Source: Knoellia subterranea KCTC 19937
Lineage (GTDB): Bacteria > Actinomycetota > Actinomycetes > Actinomycetales > Dermatophilaceae
NCBI RefSeq assembly: GCF_000768685.1
Contig: NZ_AVPK01000002.1
Span: 186,001-250,000, forward strand
Reading direction: 5' to 3'
DNA: 64,000 nt
Shown here: in pieces, positions 17,415 to 26,477 of the stretch
Position numbering within the stretch: the stretch's first letter is position 1
Layout: every line of letters starts with the position of its first letter
Translations under genes and position numbers: made by a program
The notes under the pieces: model-generated
Databases searched by the model: none
Told to the model about the DNA's origin: nothing
The model's input: the letters and a program-made list of their open reading frames with translations, nothing else

Positions 17415-19063
17415 TGGGCGACACCGTGAGCGGACTGCTCACCCTCGGTGTCCTTGTCTCGCTCCTCGTCGGCGTCGGACTTCCCCTTGGGTCGTGGATC
17501 GCCGCGACCCTCACCGACACCCGCCACTGGCGCATCGAGCGAGCGATCCATCGGTTCGTCGGCGTCGACACGAGTGCCGAACAGGGGTGGAGGTCGTACG
17601 CCACGAGCGTCGTGGCGTTCTCGGTCGCGGGCATCGCCGTGCTGTTCGCCCTCATCGTCGCCCAGACGTCGCTGCCCCTCGCCCAGGGAACCGCCGGAAT
17701 GCACTGGCACACCGCGCTCAACACCGCCGTCTCGTTCGTGACGAACACGAACTGGCAGTCGTATGCCGGTGAGTTGGGGGCCGGCCCGCTCGTCCAGACC
17801 GTGGGTCTCACCGTGCAGAACTTCGTCTCGGCGGCAGTTGGCATCGCCGTCGCTGGAGCGCTGATGCGGGCGCTGGCCCGCTCGGAGGGGACGTCGATCG
17901 GCAATTTCTGGGTGGACCTCACCCGCGTGGTCGTGCGGGTGCTCCTGCCCGGGGCCTTCATCGGGGCCGTGCTGCTGCTCCTCGGCGGCGTCATCCAGAA
18001 CCTCCGGGCGCCGATGACGATCACGTCGATCGACGGTGTCGACCAGGTCATCCGTGGCGGACTCGTCGCCTCCCAGGAGGCCATCAAGGAGCTCGGCACC
18101 AATGGGGGTGGCTACTTCAACGCGAACTCGGCCCACCCCTTCGAGAACCCGACGCCACTGACGAACCTGCTCGAGGTCTTCCTGCTGCTCGTCATCCCGT
18201 TCGCGCTGACCCGGACGTTCGGCATCCTCGTCGGTGACCGTCGGCAGGGATGGGCGTTGGCGGCGTTCGCCGGTGTGCTCTGGCTCGGCAGCGTCACCCT
18301 GGCGACGTGGGCCGAGGTGTCGGCGTCCAGTGCCCCCACGGGCTCGATGGAGGGCAAGGAGGTGCGCTTGGGCCTCTGGTCGTCGACGATCTTCGCCGCC
18401 TCGACGACCGGCACGTCGACCGGCGCGGTGAACTCGATGCACGAGAGCTACAGCCCGCTCGGAGGTGGCGTGCTGCTCGGCAACATGCTCCTCGGAGAGA
18501 TATCGCCGGGCGGGGTGGGATCGGGCCTCTACGGCATCGTCATCGTGGCCGTTCTCTCTGTCTTCGTCGCCGGCCTCATGGTCGGACGCACCCCGGAGTA
18601 CCTCGGCAAGACCATCGGACGCCCCGAGATCACGGCGGCCGCCCTCTACACCCTCCTCATGCCGGTGCTCGTCCTCGGCTTCACCGGGGCCTCGCTCGTC
18701 CTCGACGGGGCCACGGGCCAGATGTCGGCGTCCGGGCCGCACGGGCTGTCCGAGGTGCTCTACGCCTACGCGTCGGCGGCCAACAACAACGGCAGCGCCT
18801 TCGCCGGACTGAGCGCCGACATACCCTGGTTCAACCTCACGCTCGCACTCTGCATGCTCCTCGGCCGGTTCCTGCCGATGCTGCTGGTGCTGCGCCTTGC
18901 CGGTCTGCTCGTCGAGCAGCGCAAGCGCCCGGAGACAGCCGGGACCATGCCGACCCACACGCCGCTCTTCGTCGGCCTGCTCCTCGGCATTGCCCTCATC
19001 CTCGCCGGACTCACGTTCTTCCCTGCACTGGCCCTCGGACCCCTCGCGGAGGCACTCGCATGA
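17414..19063 (+). CDS. kdpA: KdpA, potassium-binding subunit
   Basis: The 549-residue polytopic protein is full length for KdpA and has intact selectivity-filter loops, including the TNTNWQSY and TNGGGYFNANSAHPFENP regions and a later STTGTSTGAVNSM. KdpA forms the channel-like K+ pathway of the high-affinity KdpFABC pump. The start overlaps the kdpF stop, and its stop overlaps the kdpB start (ATGA). The ATPase subunit that should follow is broken and kdpC is absent, so this copy cannot work as a pump unless the missing subunits are made elsewhere. Confidence 0.95.
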   Translation: MGDTVSGLLTLGVLVSLLVGVGLPLGSWIAATLTDTRHWRIERAIHRFVGVDTSAEQGWRSYATSVVAFSVAGIAVLFALIVAQTSLPLAQGTAGMHWHTALNTAVSFVTNTNWQSYAGELGAGPLVQTVGLTVQNFVSAAVGIAVAGALMRALARSEGTSIGNFWVDLTRVVVRVLLPGAFIGAVLLLLGGVIQNLRAPMTITSIDGVDQVIRGGLVASQEAIKELGTNGGGYFNANSAHPFENPTPLTNLLEVFLLLVIPFALTRTFGILVGDRRQGWALAAFAGVLWLGSVTLATWAEVSASSAPTGSMEGKEVRLGLWSSTIFAASTTGTSTGAVNSMHESYSPLGGGVLLGNMLLGEISPGGVGSGLYGIVIVAVLSVFVAGLMVGRTPEYLGKTIGRPEITAAALYTLLMPVLVLGFTGASLVLDGATGQMSASGPHGLSEVLYAYASAANNNGSAFAGLSADIPWFNLTLALCMLLGRFLPMLLVLRLAGLLVEQRKRPETAGTMPTHTPLFVGLLLGIALILAGLTFFPALALGPLAEALA

Positions 19064-19326
19064 ACACCGCAACCCTGACCACTGTTGCCCCCCAGGCGAT
19101 CCGCAAGCTCGACCCACGCCATGTGTGGCGTTCCCCCGTGATCTTCGTCGTGTGGGTCGGGTCCGTGCTCACCACTGCACTCGCCATCGTCGACCCCAGC
19201 ATCTTCGCCTGGTCCGGCGGAGGCCTAGCATCGTCGCCGTGGCGTGGGCGAGGTTCACTTCCCTGGACGGGGGAGTCATCGAGGCGAGTGGGGTCGACGC
19301 CGTCACCCACGACGTCGACGACCTGA
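19060..19326 (+). pseudogene. kdpB: kdpB remnant, truncated after about 53 codons
   Basis: The frame begins as authentic KdpB: AIRKLDPRHVWRSPVIFVVW, then VGSVLTTALAIVDPSIFAW, the first membrane helix. After about residue 53 (near 19218) similarity ends, and the frame continues through the start of pabB in the wrong phase to a stop at 19326. Normal KdpB has about 680-700 residues, including the DKTGT phosphorylation site, all missing here. kdpC and kdpDE are also absent. The break lies a few bases before the TAGCAT element of pabB, so it looks like a deletion junction or an assembly join. Confidence 0.85.
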
Positions 19327-20267
19327 CGTCCGGCTTCTGGGCCGTCGTCGTCACCTTCGAGGGAGACCTGACAGCGGTGCGTATGCCGTCCGTGTCCCAC
19401 CCGGAGGAGCGCTCACCTTCCGTGGAGGGCTGGCCCGGAGCGGACGGTGAGTGGACCGCGAGCCTGGACGACCCGGCATACGTCCAAGGGGTTGAAGCGG
19501 TGCGCGAGAGCATCGCGCGCGGCACGGTCTATCAGGTCAACCTCTGTCGCGTGCTCAGCACGGAGATCGGGATCGGCAGCATCCGAGCGCTGGGCGACGT
19601 TCTCGCACAGGGCAATCCGGCTCCGTACGCCGCGACGATCGACATCCCCGAGGCGGGGCTCGAGGTCGCGTGCGCGTCTCCGGAGGCCTACCTCGTTCGG
19701 CGCGGTGACCTGCTGACGTCGAGCCCGATCAAGGGGACGGCGCCGACGGCGGCAGAGATGTTGGCGAAGGACTACGCCGAGAACGTCATGATCGTCGACC
19801 TCGTGCGGAACGACCTGCAGCACGTATGCCGGCCGGGCACCGTTCGCGTCGACCACCTGTGCCGCGTCGAGGACCATCCGGGCCTTGTGCACCTGGTTTC
19901 GGACGTCACGGGGCAGCTGCGTACGGGGGTTGGGTGGCGCGAGGTGTTCGACGCGTCGTTCCCACCGGGGTCGGTGTCGGGGGCGCCGAAACACACGGCG
20001 CTGCAGGCGATTGCGCACCTGGAGACGGCCGAGAGAGGGCCGTACTGCGGGGCCATCGGCTGGATCGACGCGGACCGGGACGAGGCGCTGCTCGCGGTCG
20101 GGATCCGGACGTTCTGGGTGACGACCGAGGAGTCCGGGCGTCGGGTCCTTCGCTTCGGAACCGGTGCAGGGATCACCTGGGGCTCGGACGCCGTCGGTGA
20201 ACTGCGCGAGACCGAGCTCAAGGCGGCGCGGCTCATGGCGCTGGCGCGTGGTTCGGCCCGCGACTGA
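19239..20267 (+). CDS. pabB: Aminodeoxychorismate synthase component I-like chorismate-binding enzyme
   Basis: The 342-residue protein is the chorismate-binding catalytic domain with YQVNLCR, SSPIKGT, the metal site IVDLVRNDL, PPGSVSGAPK and GPYCGAIGWID. It makes 4-amino-4-deoxychorismate for folate with a glutamine amidotransferase (PabA), which is not in the window. It lacks the N-terminal Trp-binding domain of TrpE-like enzymes. GTG 19239 lies 13 bases after TAGCAT (19226-19231), implying its own leaderless promoter inside the kdpB remnant. It is followed by pabC in the same direction. Confidence 0.87.
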   Translation: MAWARFTSLDGGVIEASGVDAVTHDVDDLTSGFWAVVVTFEGDLTAVRMPSVSHPEERSPSVEGWPGADGEWTASLDDPAYVQGVEAVRESIARGTVYQVNLCRVLSTEIGIGSIRALGDVLAQGNPAPYAATIDIPEAGLEVACASPEAYLVRRGDLLTSSPIKGTAPTAAEMLAKDYAENVMIVDLVRNDLQHVCRPGTVRVDHLCRVEDHPGLVHLVSDVTGQLRTGVGWREVFDASFPPGSVSGAPKHTALQAIAHLETAERGPYCGAIGWIDADRDEALLAVGIRTFWVTTEESGRRVLRFGTGAGITWGSDAVGELRETELKAARLMALARGSARD

Positions 20268-20321
20268 CCGTTGGGGCGAGTCCCCGCTGGCGAGGTGGTG
20301 CGCATCTGTCATGGTTGGTCC

Positions 20322-21167
20322 ATGAGCGAGATCCGGGTGTGGGTGGACGGTCAGGTCGTCGACATGAACGCGCCGACGTTGCGCGCCCTCGACCACGGTG
20401 TGACGGTTGGTGACGGCGCGTTCGAGACGTGCAAGATCGTGGACGGCAAGGCGTTCGCGCTGACGCGGCACTTCCGTCGGTTGGGTCGCACACTCGATGG
20501 GCTCGGGCTCCCGCAGGTCGACGAGGCACACGTGCGCGAGGGCATCGAGGCCGTGCTCTCCGGTGACCCCATCCCGTTCGGACGCGTGCGCATCACGGTG
20601 ACTGGCGGTCTCGGGCCGCTCAGCTCCGACCGCACCGACTCGCCGGCGACCGTCATCGTGGCGGCCACGCCGTCCAGGCCGCACAAGCCGTCGGCCGCCG
20701 TCATCACTGTCCCGTGGGTGCGCAATGAGCGGGGTGCGACGGCCGGGCTCAAGACGACGTCCTACGCCGAGAACGTCATCGCCATCAGCCGCGCCATCTC
20801 GCAGGGCGCCGAAGAAGCGCTGATGGCCAACACGCGCGATGAGCTGTGCGAGGGCACGGCCTCCAACGTCTTCGTCGTCACCGACGGGGTTCTGCGCACG
20901 CCTCCGCTCGAGAGTGGCTGCCTCGCGGGCATCACCCGCGAACTCGCCATCGAATGGGGCCGGGCCGCTGGGCTGGAGGTCGTCGAGGAGACGTTGCCGT
21001 TCTCCGTCCTCGAGACCGCCGACGAGGTCATCATCAGCAACTCCTCGCGCGACGTGCAGGGCGTGCACGTGGTCGACGGGAGGCAATTGGCCGCACCGGG
21101 TCCGATCACGCAGAAGCTGGTCGACGTGTGGCGGCAGGCCGAACGCGACCTCGGGATGGACCCGTGA
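20322..21167 (+). CDS. pabC: Aminodeoxychorismate lyase (class IV aminotransferase fold)
   Basis: The 281-residue PLP enzyme shows the fold-IV order: LDHGVTVGDGAFET near the N-terminus, the PLP lysine in GLKTTSYAENV, and the ELCEGTASNVFVV and CLAGITRE segments. It would release pyruvate from aminodeoxychorismate to give p-aminobenzoate. Position directly after pabB supports this over a branched-chain aminotransferase role. ATG 20322 was preferred because family homology begins there. Its stop overlaps the next gene (GTGA). Confidence 0.88.
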   Translation: MSEIRVWVDGQVVDMNAPTLRALDHGVTVGDGAFETCKIVDGKAFALTRHFRRLGRTLDGLGLPQVDEAHVREGIEAVLSGDPIPFGRVRITVTGGLGPLSSDRTDSPATVIVAATPSRPHKPSAAVITVPWVRNERGATAGLKTTSYAENVIAISRAISQGAEEALMANTRDELCEGTASNVFVVTDGVLRTPPLESGCLAGITRELAIEWGRAAGLEVVEETLPFSVLETADEVIISNSSRDVQGVHVVDGRQLAAPGPITQKLVDVWRQAERDLGMDP

Positions 21168-21667
21168 CGGACGAGCGCGTGCCGGAGAACTCTGGCGCCG
21201 AAGCCTCGAAAGGCGCAGATGGCCTGCAGAGCGGGGACGGCGTCGACCACCACGTCCTCATCGACGCCGAGGACGACGACTGGGCCTGGCGCCGACGCAT
21301 TCGGGCCAACCCTACGAGCGCGAAGGTCTATCGCGTCGCGGTGTTCCTGCTCGGACTGGTCATCGTCGTCGTCGGTCTGCTGCTCATCCCGTTCCCCGGG
21401 CCGGGCTGGCTCATCGTCATCGGCGGGTTGGTCGTGTGGTCGAGCGAGTTCGAGAAGGCGCAGAGCGTCCTCGAGTTCGTCAAGAAGAACCTCCGCCTGT
21501 GGGAGGAGTGGGTCCGGCGACAGAACATCGTCGTCAAGGCACTCGTCGGGCTCATCGGCATCGTGTTCATCGCCACCGTGCTGTGGCTGACCTTCCACTT
21601 CTCCGGCATCCCCGGGTTCTTCCCGGACTGGCTCGTGGACTGGATGCGCACCACGGCCCGGGTCTGA
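21164..21667 (+). CDS. PGPGW-motif small membrane protein (TIGR02611-type)
   Basis: The 167-residue protein has an acidic N-terminus of about 55 residues, then two hydrophobic segments. Between them lies IPFPGPGWLIVIGGLVVWS, the PGPGW signature, followed by EFEKAQ. A second helix follows near residues 125-145. Function is unknown across the family. It is translationally coupled to pabC, though no folate role is known. Confidence 0.83.
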   Translation: MTDERVPENSGAEASKGADGLQSGDGVDHHVLIDAEDDDWAWRRRIRANPTSAKVYRVAVFLLGLVIVVVGLLLIPFPGPGWLIVIGGLVVWSSEFEKAQSVLEFVKKNLRLWEEWVRRQNIVVKALVGLIGIVFIATVLWLTFHFSGIPGFFPDWLVDWMRTTARV

Positions 21668-21745
21668 TCGGGACCCGCCCACCCCTGATTTCGTCGGGGG
21701 AGGAGCGGCAGGTATCCTCATCCAGCCTGCTCACGAGCAGGAGCC

Positions 21746-21819
21746 GGACGTGTAGCTCAGCTGGTTAGAGCGCTCGCCTCACACGCGAGAGGTCAGGGGT
21801 TCGAGTCCCTTCACGTCCA
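21746..21819 (+). tRNA. tRNA-Val (CAC)
   Basis: The acceptor GGACGTG pairs with CACGTCC, and the anticodon loop CTCACAC holds CAC. The T-arm GGGTTCGAGTCCC is standard. CCA is not encoded. Confidence 0.96.
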
Positions 21820-21826
21820 CCCTCTG

Positions 21827-21861
21827 GAAGGCCCGGTCACGCATGTCGTGTCCGGGCCTTC
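21827..21861 (+). terminator. Hairpin after tRNA-Val
   Basis: GAAGGCCCGG (21827-21836) pairs with CCGGGCCTTC (21852-21861) around a 15-base loop, eight bases after the tRNA. Confidence 0.85.
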
Positions 21862-21913
21862 GTCGTACCCGTCCGAGCGACTGCTCGCGAAGGCGAGAGG
21901 AAGCGGATCGGGG

Positions 21914-21926
21914 GCGGACGGCATAC
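21914..21926 (+). repeat. Extended copy of the dispersed GTATGCCG element (intergenic)
   Basis: GCGGACGGCATAC, one of six exact copies of this 13-mer in the window (others at 15618, 35002, 39352, 50716 and, reversed, 52564). Here it lies between a tRNA terminator and the tmsB promoter. Confidence 0.85.
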
Positions 21927-21993
21927 GCGCCGCTTGTCCACCCTTGAAGAACCCCCGCGACGGGTGTCGCACCACAGGCGTAACGTGCGTCAC

Positions 21994-23397
21994 ATGGAGC
22001 AAACCCTCCCGTCGGCGATCCGTACCGAGGGGGAGCGGCGGCTGCTCGACAGCTTCGCCGCGATCCCGAGCACCGAGCGCGTTCGGCTGGCCAAGCGCAC
22101 CTCCAACCTCTTCCGGCAGCGGCAGAAGACCTCGACGCCGGGCCTGGACACGAGTGGGCTCAGCGGTGTGCGCGTCGTCGATGCCGGCGCGCGTACGGCT
22201 GACGTCGACGGAATGTGCACCTACGAGAACCTCGTCGCGGCGACCCTGCCGCATGGGCTCGCGCCGCTCGTCGTGCCGCAACTACGGACGATCACCCTCG
22301 GAGGCGCGGTGACCGGGCTCGGTATCGAGTCGTCGTCGTTCCGCAACGGCCTGCCGCACGAGTCCGTCATCGAGATGGACATCCTCACGGGCAATGGCGA
22401 GATCGTGACGGCCACCCGCGACAACGAGCATGCCGACCTCTTCCACGGCTTCCCCAATTCCTACGGGTCGCTCGGCTACGCCACGCGGCTGCGCATCGAG
22501 CTCGAACCGGTGAAGCGCTACGTCGCGCTGCGTCACGTCCGCTTCGATGGCGTCGATGCCCTGTGCGCCGCCATCGACGCCGTGACGACGCAGCGCGAGC
22601 ACGATGGCGAGCCGGTGGACTACATCGACGGGGTGGTGTTCACGCGCGACGAGGCCTACCTCACCCTCGGGCGTCAGGTCGACGAGCCGCCGGCTGGTGG
22701 GCCGCGCTCCCCGAGCGATTACACGGGGCAGCAGATCTTCTACCGGTCGATCCAGCACGACGGCCCCGCGCCGAAGCGTGACCTCCTCACGACGCACGAC
22801 TACCTGTGGCGCTGGGACACCGACTGGTTCTGGTGTTCGCGAGCTTTTGGGGCGCAGAACCCGCGGGTCCGCCGACTGTGGCCGAGGCGATGGCGGCGAT
22901 CGAGCGTCTACTGGAAGCTCGTCGCCGTTGACCACCGCATCGGCTACTCCGACCGCGTCGAGGCGCGCAAGGGCAACCCGCCGCGAGAGCGCGTCGTCCA
23001 GGACGTCGAGCTGCCGCTGGACCGCACGGCCGAGTTCGTCGAATGGTTCCTCGACGACGTGCCCATCGAGCCAATCTGGTTGTGCCCGTTGCGTCTTCGC
23101 GGTGAAACCCGGTGGGGGCTCTACCCACTCGAGCCGGACCGGATGTACGTCAACGTCGGCTTCTGGTCCACAGTCCCGGGCAACCAGCACGGCAACGAGC
23201 CGGGCGCCACGAACCGCGCCATCGAGCGCAAGGTCGGCCAGCTCGACGGCCACAAATCGCTCTACTCCGACTCCTTCTACTCCCGTGAGGACTTCGACGC
23301 GCTCTACGGCGGCGACGAGTACGCCCCGCTCAAGGCGGCGCACGACCCGAACGGACGCTTCCCCGATCTCTACGACAAGGCGGTGCGAAACGCATGA
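21994..23397 (+). CDS. tmsB: FAD-binding oxidoreductase, TmsB/BfaB-like (10-methylene fatty acyl reductase)
   Basis: The 467-residue protein has an N-terminal FAD_binding_4 domain: GMCTYENLVAATL, VVPQLRTITLGGAVTGLGIE and SYGSLGYATRLRIELEP. It ends with a DHCR24-like C-terminal region rich in Trp and Arg. In mycobacteria, corynebacteria and Thermomonospora the pair TmsB/TmsA (BfaB/BfaA) makes 10-methyl branched fatty acids: TmsA adds a methylene to an oleoyl phospholipid and TmsB reduces it. Its coupling by ATGA to a cyclopropane-synthase-type methyltransferase is the main support. ATG 21994 follows TAACGT by 13 bases, suggesting a leaderless start. Confidence 0.82.
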   Translation: MEQTLPSAIRTEGERRLLDSFAAIPSTERVRLAKRTSNLFRQRQKTSTPGLDTSGLSGVRVVDAGARTADVDGMCTYENLVAATLPHGLAPLVVPQLRTITLGGAVTGLGIESSSFRNGLPHESVIEMDILTGNGEIVTATRDNEHADLFHGFPNSYGSLGYATRLRIELEPVKRYVALRHVRFDGVDALCAAIDAVTTQREHDGEPVDYIDGVVFTRDEAYLTLGRQVDEPPAGGPRSPSDYTGQQIFYRSIQHDGPAPKRDLLTTHDYLWRWDTDWFWCSRAFGAQNPRVRRLWPRRWRRSSVYWKLVAVDHRIGYSDRVEARKGNPPRERVVQDVELPLDRTAEFVEWFLDDVPIEPIWLCPLRLRGETRWGLYPLEPDRMYVNVGFWSTVPGNQHGNEPGATNRAIERKVGQLDGHKSLYSDSFYSREDFDALYGGDEYAPLKAAHDPNGRFPDLYDKAVRNA

Positions 23398-24677
23398 CCA
23401 GCACGACCCGCGAAACGCCGACGATTGCGGAACTCGTCGATGCGGCGGTGGACCGTCCACTGCCCCTGCGAATCACGGCATACGACGGTTCCAAGACGGG
23501 CCCCGACAGCGCTCCGCGCGCGCTCCACATCGCCAATCACCGCGCGGTGTCCTACATCGCGACGGCGCCGGGTGATCTGGGCATGGCCCGGGCCTACACG
23601 ACCGGCGATCTCGTCGTGGAGGGTGTGCACCCGGGGGACCCCTATGACGCGCTGGTCGATCTCGAGGAACTGCACTTCCGCCGACCCGACCCGAAGTTGG
23701 TCCTTGATCTGGCACGGGTTCTCGGGCTGCGCGGCCTGACTCCGCCCCCGCCGCCGCCGCAGGAGGCTCTGCCTCGCTGGCGCCGCGTGACGGAAGGGCT
23801 CCGCCACTCGTTCAAGCGAGACAGCGAGGCGATCCACCACCACTACGACGTCTCCAACCGCTTCTACGAACTCGTGCTCGGTCCCTCGATGGCCTACACC
23901 TGTGCGGTGTTCCCGCAACGGGACGCGCATCTCGATGAGGCGCAGGAGAACAAGTACCGCCTCGTCTTCGACAAACTCGGTCTCACCGCCAGTGACACCC
24001 TCCTCGACATCGGTTGTGGTTGGGGCGGGATGGTCCGGTATGCCGCTCGGCAGGGTGTCCGTGCCACGGGAGTCACGCTGTCGCAGGAGCAGGCCGAGTG
24101 GGCGCAGGCGGCCATCGAGCGCGAGGGCCTGAGTGACCTTGCATCGGTGCGCTTCGACGACTATCGCAATGTCACCGAGACCGGGTTCGACGCCATCTCG
24201 TCGATCGGCATCACCGAGCACATCGGGGTACGCAACTACCCCGCGTACTTCCAGTGGATGCTCGACCACGTCAAGGAGGGTGGGAAGGTCCTCAACCACT
24301 GCATCACTCGCCCCGACAACCGCCCGCGGAGCACGGGCGCGTTCATCGACCGCTACATCTTCCCGGACGGCGAGCTGACCGGGTCCGGACGCATCATCAC
24401 GACGATGCAGGACACGGGTTTCGAGGTGTTGCACGAGGAGAACCTGCGTGAGCACTACGCCCTGACCCTGACCGGGTGGAACGCCAACCTCGTCGAGAAC
24501 TGGGACGCGTGCGTGGCCGAGGTCGGCGAGGCCACCGCCAAGGTCTGGGGGCTCTACCTCGCCGGATCTCGGCGCGGCTTCGAGCGCAACGTCGTCCAGT
24601 TGCACCAGGTCCTCGCCCTGCGACTGGACGAGTCCCGTTTGCCCCAGGTGCCGTTGCGGCCCTGGTGGAAGTCCTGA
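23394..24677 (+). CDS. tmsA: Phospholipid SAM methyltransferase, TmsA/UfaA1-like
   Basis: The 427-residue protein belongs to the cyclopropane fatty acid synthase family. It has an N-terminal extension of about 140 residues, then HHHYDVSNRFYELVLG, the SAM motif LLDIGCGWGG, SIGITEHIG and FIDRYIFPDGEL. In the tuberculostearic acid pathway this enzyme methylenates oleate in phospholipids. ATGA overlap with tmsB makes a TmsB-TmsA unit. A plain cyclopropane synthase is the alternative, but the partner gene argues against it. Confidence 0.85.
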   Translation: MTSTTRETPTIAELVDAAVDRPLPLRITAYDGSKTGPDSAPRALHIANHRAVSYIATAPGDLGMARAYTTGDLVVEGVHPGDPYDALVDLEELHFRRPDPKLVLDLARVLGLRGLTPPPPPPQEALPRWRRVTEGLRHSFKRDSEAIHHHYDVSNRFYELVLGPSMAYTCAVFPQRDAHLDEAQENKYRLVFDKLGLTASDTLLDIGCGWGGMVRYAARQGVRATGVTLSQEQAEWAQAAIEREGLSDLASVRFDDYRNVTETGFDAISSIGITEHIGVRNYPAYFQWMLDHVKEGGKVLNHCITRPDNRPRSTGAFIDRYIFPDGELTGSGRIITTMQDTGFEVLHEENLREHYALTLTGWNANLVENWDACVAEVGEATAKVWGLYLAGSRRGFERNVVQLHQVLALRLDESRLPQVPLRPWWKS

Positions 24678-24689
24678 GAGGAGAGTGGC

Positions 24690-25817
24690 ATGACCGGACG
24701 CGTCGTCATCGTCGGTGGAGGTCTGGCCGGAGCAACTGCCGCGGAGGCCCTGCGCGACCGTGGGTTCGAGGGCGAGATCGTGATCCTCGGCGTCGAGGAG
24801 CACCTGCCCTATGAGCGGCCCCCGCTGAGCAAGAGCGTGCTGCTCGGCGCCAAGGAGGCCGGCACCGCGACCGTCCATGACGCCGCATGGTGGACCGAGC
24901 ACGACGTGGACGTGCGCACTGGTGTCGAGGTGCAGTCCATCGACCTCGGGGGTCGCCGGGTCGTGACGAACGCGGGGGAGGAGTCCTACGACTGGCTCGT
25001 GCTCGCGACGGGCTCCGAACCGCGCCCCTTGCGCCTGGCGGACGAGGCAGGTCGGCCGGTCCACTACCTCCGCACCATCGAGGACTCGCTCGCCCTCAAG
25101 GAGGCGCTCGGCCCGGGCACGAAGGTGGCGATCATCGGTGCAGGATGGATCGGGCTCGAAGTGGCCTCAGCGGCGCGCGCTGCGGGCGCCGAGGTCACGG
25201 TCCACGAGAGCGCCGAGCTGCCGTTACTCGCCGTGCTCGGCCCCGAAGTCGCCCAGCATTTCGCCGACCTGCACCGGGACCACGGCGTGGACCTCCGCCT
25301 GGGCGTCGCGGTCACGGCCGAGGACCTCGCCGACGCGGACCTCGTCGTGGTGGGCATTGGCGCCGCCCCGCGCACCGACCTCGCTGCGGCTGCCGGACTC
25401 GATGTCGACAACGGGGTTCTCGTCGACGAACTCCTGCGGACCTCCGACCCGCACGTCGTGGCCATCGGTGACATCGCGAACGAGGCGCATCCCGTGCTGG
25501 GACGTCGCGTGCGAGTTGAGCACTGGGACAACGCGATTGGCCAGGGCAAGGCCGCGGCAGCGACGATCGTCGGTGCCGCCGAGCCCTACGACAAGCTGCC
25601 CTACTTCTTCACCGACCAGTACGACCTCGGGATGGAGTACTTCGGGCACACCGGCCCGGACGGCTACGACCGGGTCATCACCCGTGGCGACTTCTCGGGC
25701 CCGTTCCGCGCGTGGTGGGTCAAGGACGACCGCGTCGTCGCCGCGATGCAGGCCAACGACTGGGACGCGTCGGACGAGATGCGCGCGAGTATCGGCCAGC
25801 CACCGCCGGCCGGCTGA
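24690..25817 (+). CDS. NAD(P)H:ferredoxin/rubredoxin reductase-like flavoprotein
   Basis: The 375-residue protein has two dinucleotide folds (VVIVGGGLAGATAAEAL at the start and VAIIGAGWIGLEVASAA near residue 147), and later VAIGDIANEA in the FAD domain. This is typical of single-component ferredoxin or rubredoxin reductases. A good Shine-Dalgarno (GAGAGGAGAG) precedes ATG 24690, only 12 bases after tmsA, so it is the third gene of the operon. That placement suggests it supplies electrons to the TmsB step, which is inference. No ferredoxin gene is adjacent. Confidence 0.85.
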   Translation: MTGRVVIVGGGLAGATAAEALRDRGFEGEIVILGVEEHLPYERPPLSKSVLLGAKEAGTATVHDAAWWTEHDVDVRTGVEVQSIDLGGRRVVTNAGEESYDWLVLATGSEPRPLRLADEAGRPVHYLRTIEDSLALKEALGPGTKVAIIGAGWIGLEVASAARAAGAEVTVHESAELPLLAVLGPEVAQHFADLHRDHGVDLRLGVAVTAEDLADADLVVVGIGAAPRTDLAAAAGLDVDNGVLVDELLRTSDPHVVAIGDIANEAHPVLGRRVRVEHWDNAIGQGKAAAATIVGAAEPYDKLPYFFTDQYDLGMEYFGHTGPDGYDRVITRGDFSGPFRAWWVKDDRVVAAMQANDWDASDEMRASIGQPPPAG

Positions 25818-25826
25818 CCCGACCCC

Positions 25827-26477
25827 TCAGGAAGGTGAGTCGTCCCGGCTGAGCAGCCACACGGCATACTCCTCGTTCGCCGGATGGAGTTCATAACTGC
25901 CGGCGCGCAGGTCCACGGTGAGGCCGGCGGCGGTCGCGTCCGCGACGAACTCCTCGGGCGCATAGGTCCGGCTACCTGCCGGGCCAGCGCTCAGGTGGAA
26001 GCCGATGAGCATCCGGCCACCCGGCGCGAGGAGGTCGCGCAGGGTCCTGAGCGCGCGTTGCTCGGTGCCCTCGGCAAGGAGGATGAAGACGTTGCCGACG
26101 GCAACGACGAGCGCGTATGCCGTGGGGCGGCCGTGTGCCTCCAGCACCTCGGGCGTCGTCTCGAGGATGTCGAGGGGGAGCAGTCCGAGCCCGGGATAGG
26201 TGGCCTCGGCCTGGGCGACCAGGGAGCGGTCGGGCTCGATGCCGGTGACCGTGTGGCCGCGGGCGCGCAGCCCTGCTGTCACGCGGCCCATGCCGGCACC
26301 GGCGTCGAGAATGGTCGCGCCTCGCTGGGTCAGCGCGTCCGCGAGACGCGCCTCGCCGTCAACGTCCTCTCCCTGGGCGACGAGTTCGGCGAAGCGCGAG
26401 CTGTAGCCATGCGTCCCGGGTTCGGCCAGCGACCACCGGGTGGGCGGGACATCGGGAGTGTCCGGGTGGCCGGTCAT
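25827..26477 (-). CDS. Class I SAM-dependent methyltransferase
   Basis: The 216-residue protein has the SAM-binding motif ILDAGAGMGRVT, an acidic residue after the second strand (VTGIEPD), and a C-terminal beta hairpin ending WLLSRDD. It resembles small-molecule methyltransferases; the substrate is not evident. Its ATG overlaps the stop of the fadE5 gene (ATGA), so it is translated with that acyl-CoA dehydrogenase and the TetR gene upstream. It ends convergent with the reductase gene, only 9 bases apart. Confidence 0.85.
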   Translation of the reverse strand: MTGHPDTPDVPPTRWSLAEPGTHGYSSRFAELVAQGEDVDGEARLADALTQRGATILDAGAGMGRVTAGLRARGHTVTGIEPDRSLVAQAEATYPGLGLLPLDILETTPEVLEAHGRPTAYALVVAVGNVFILLAEGTEQRALRTLRDLLAPGGRMLIGFHLSAGPAGSRTYAPEEFVADATAAGLTVDLRAGSYELHPANEEYAVWLLSRDDSPS

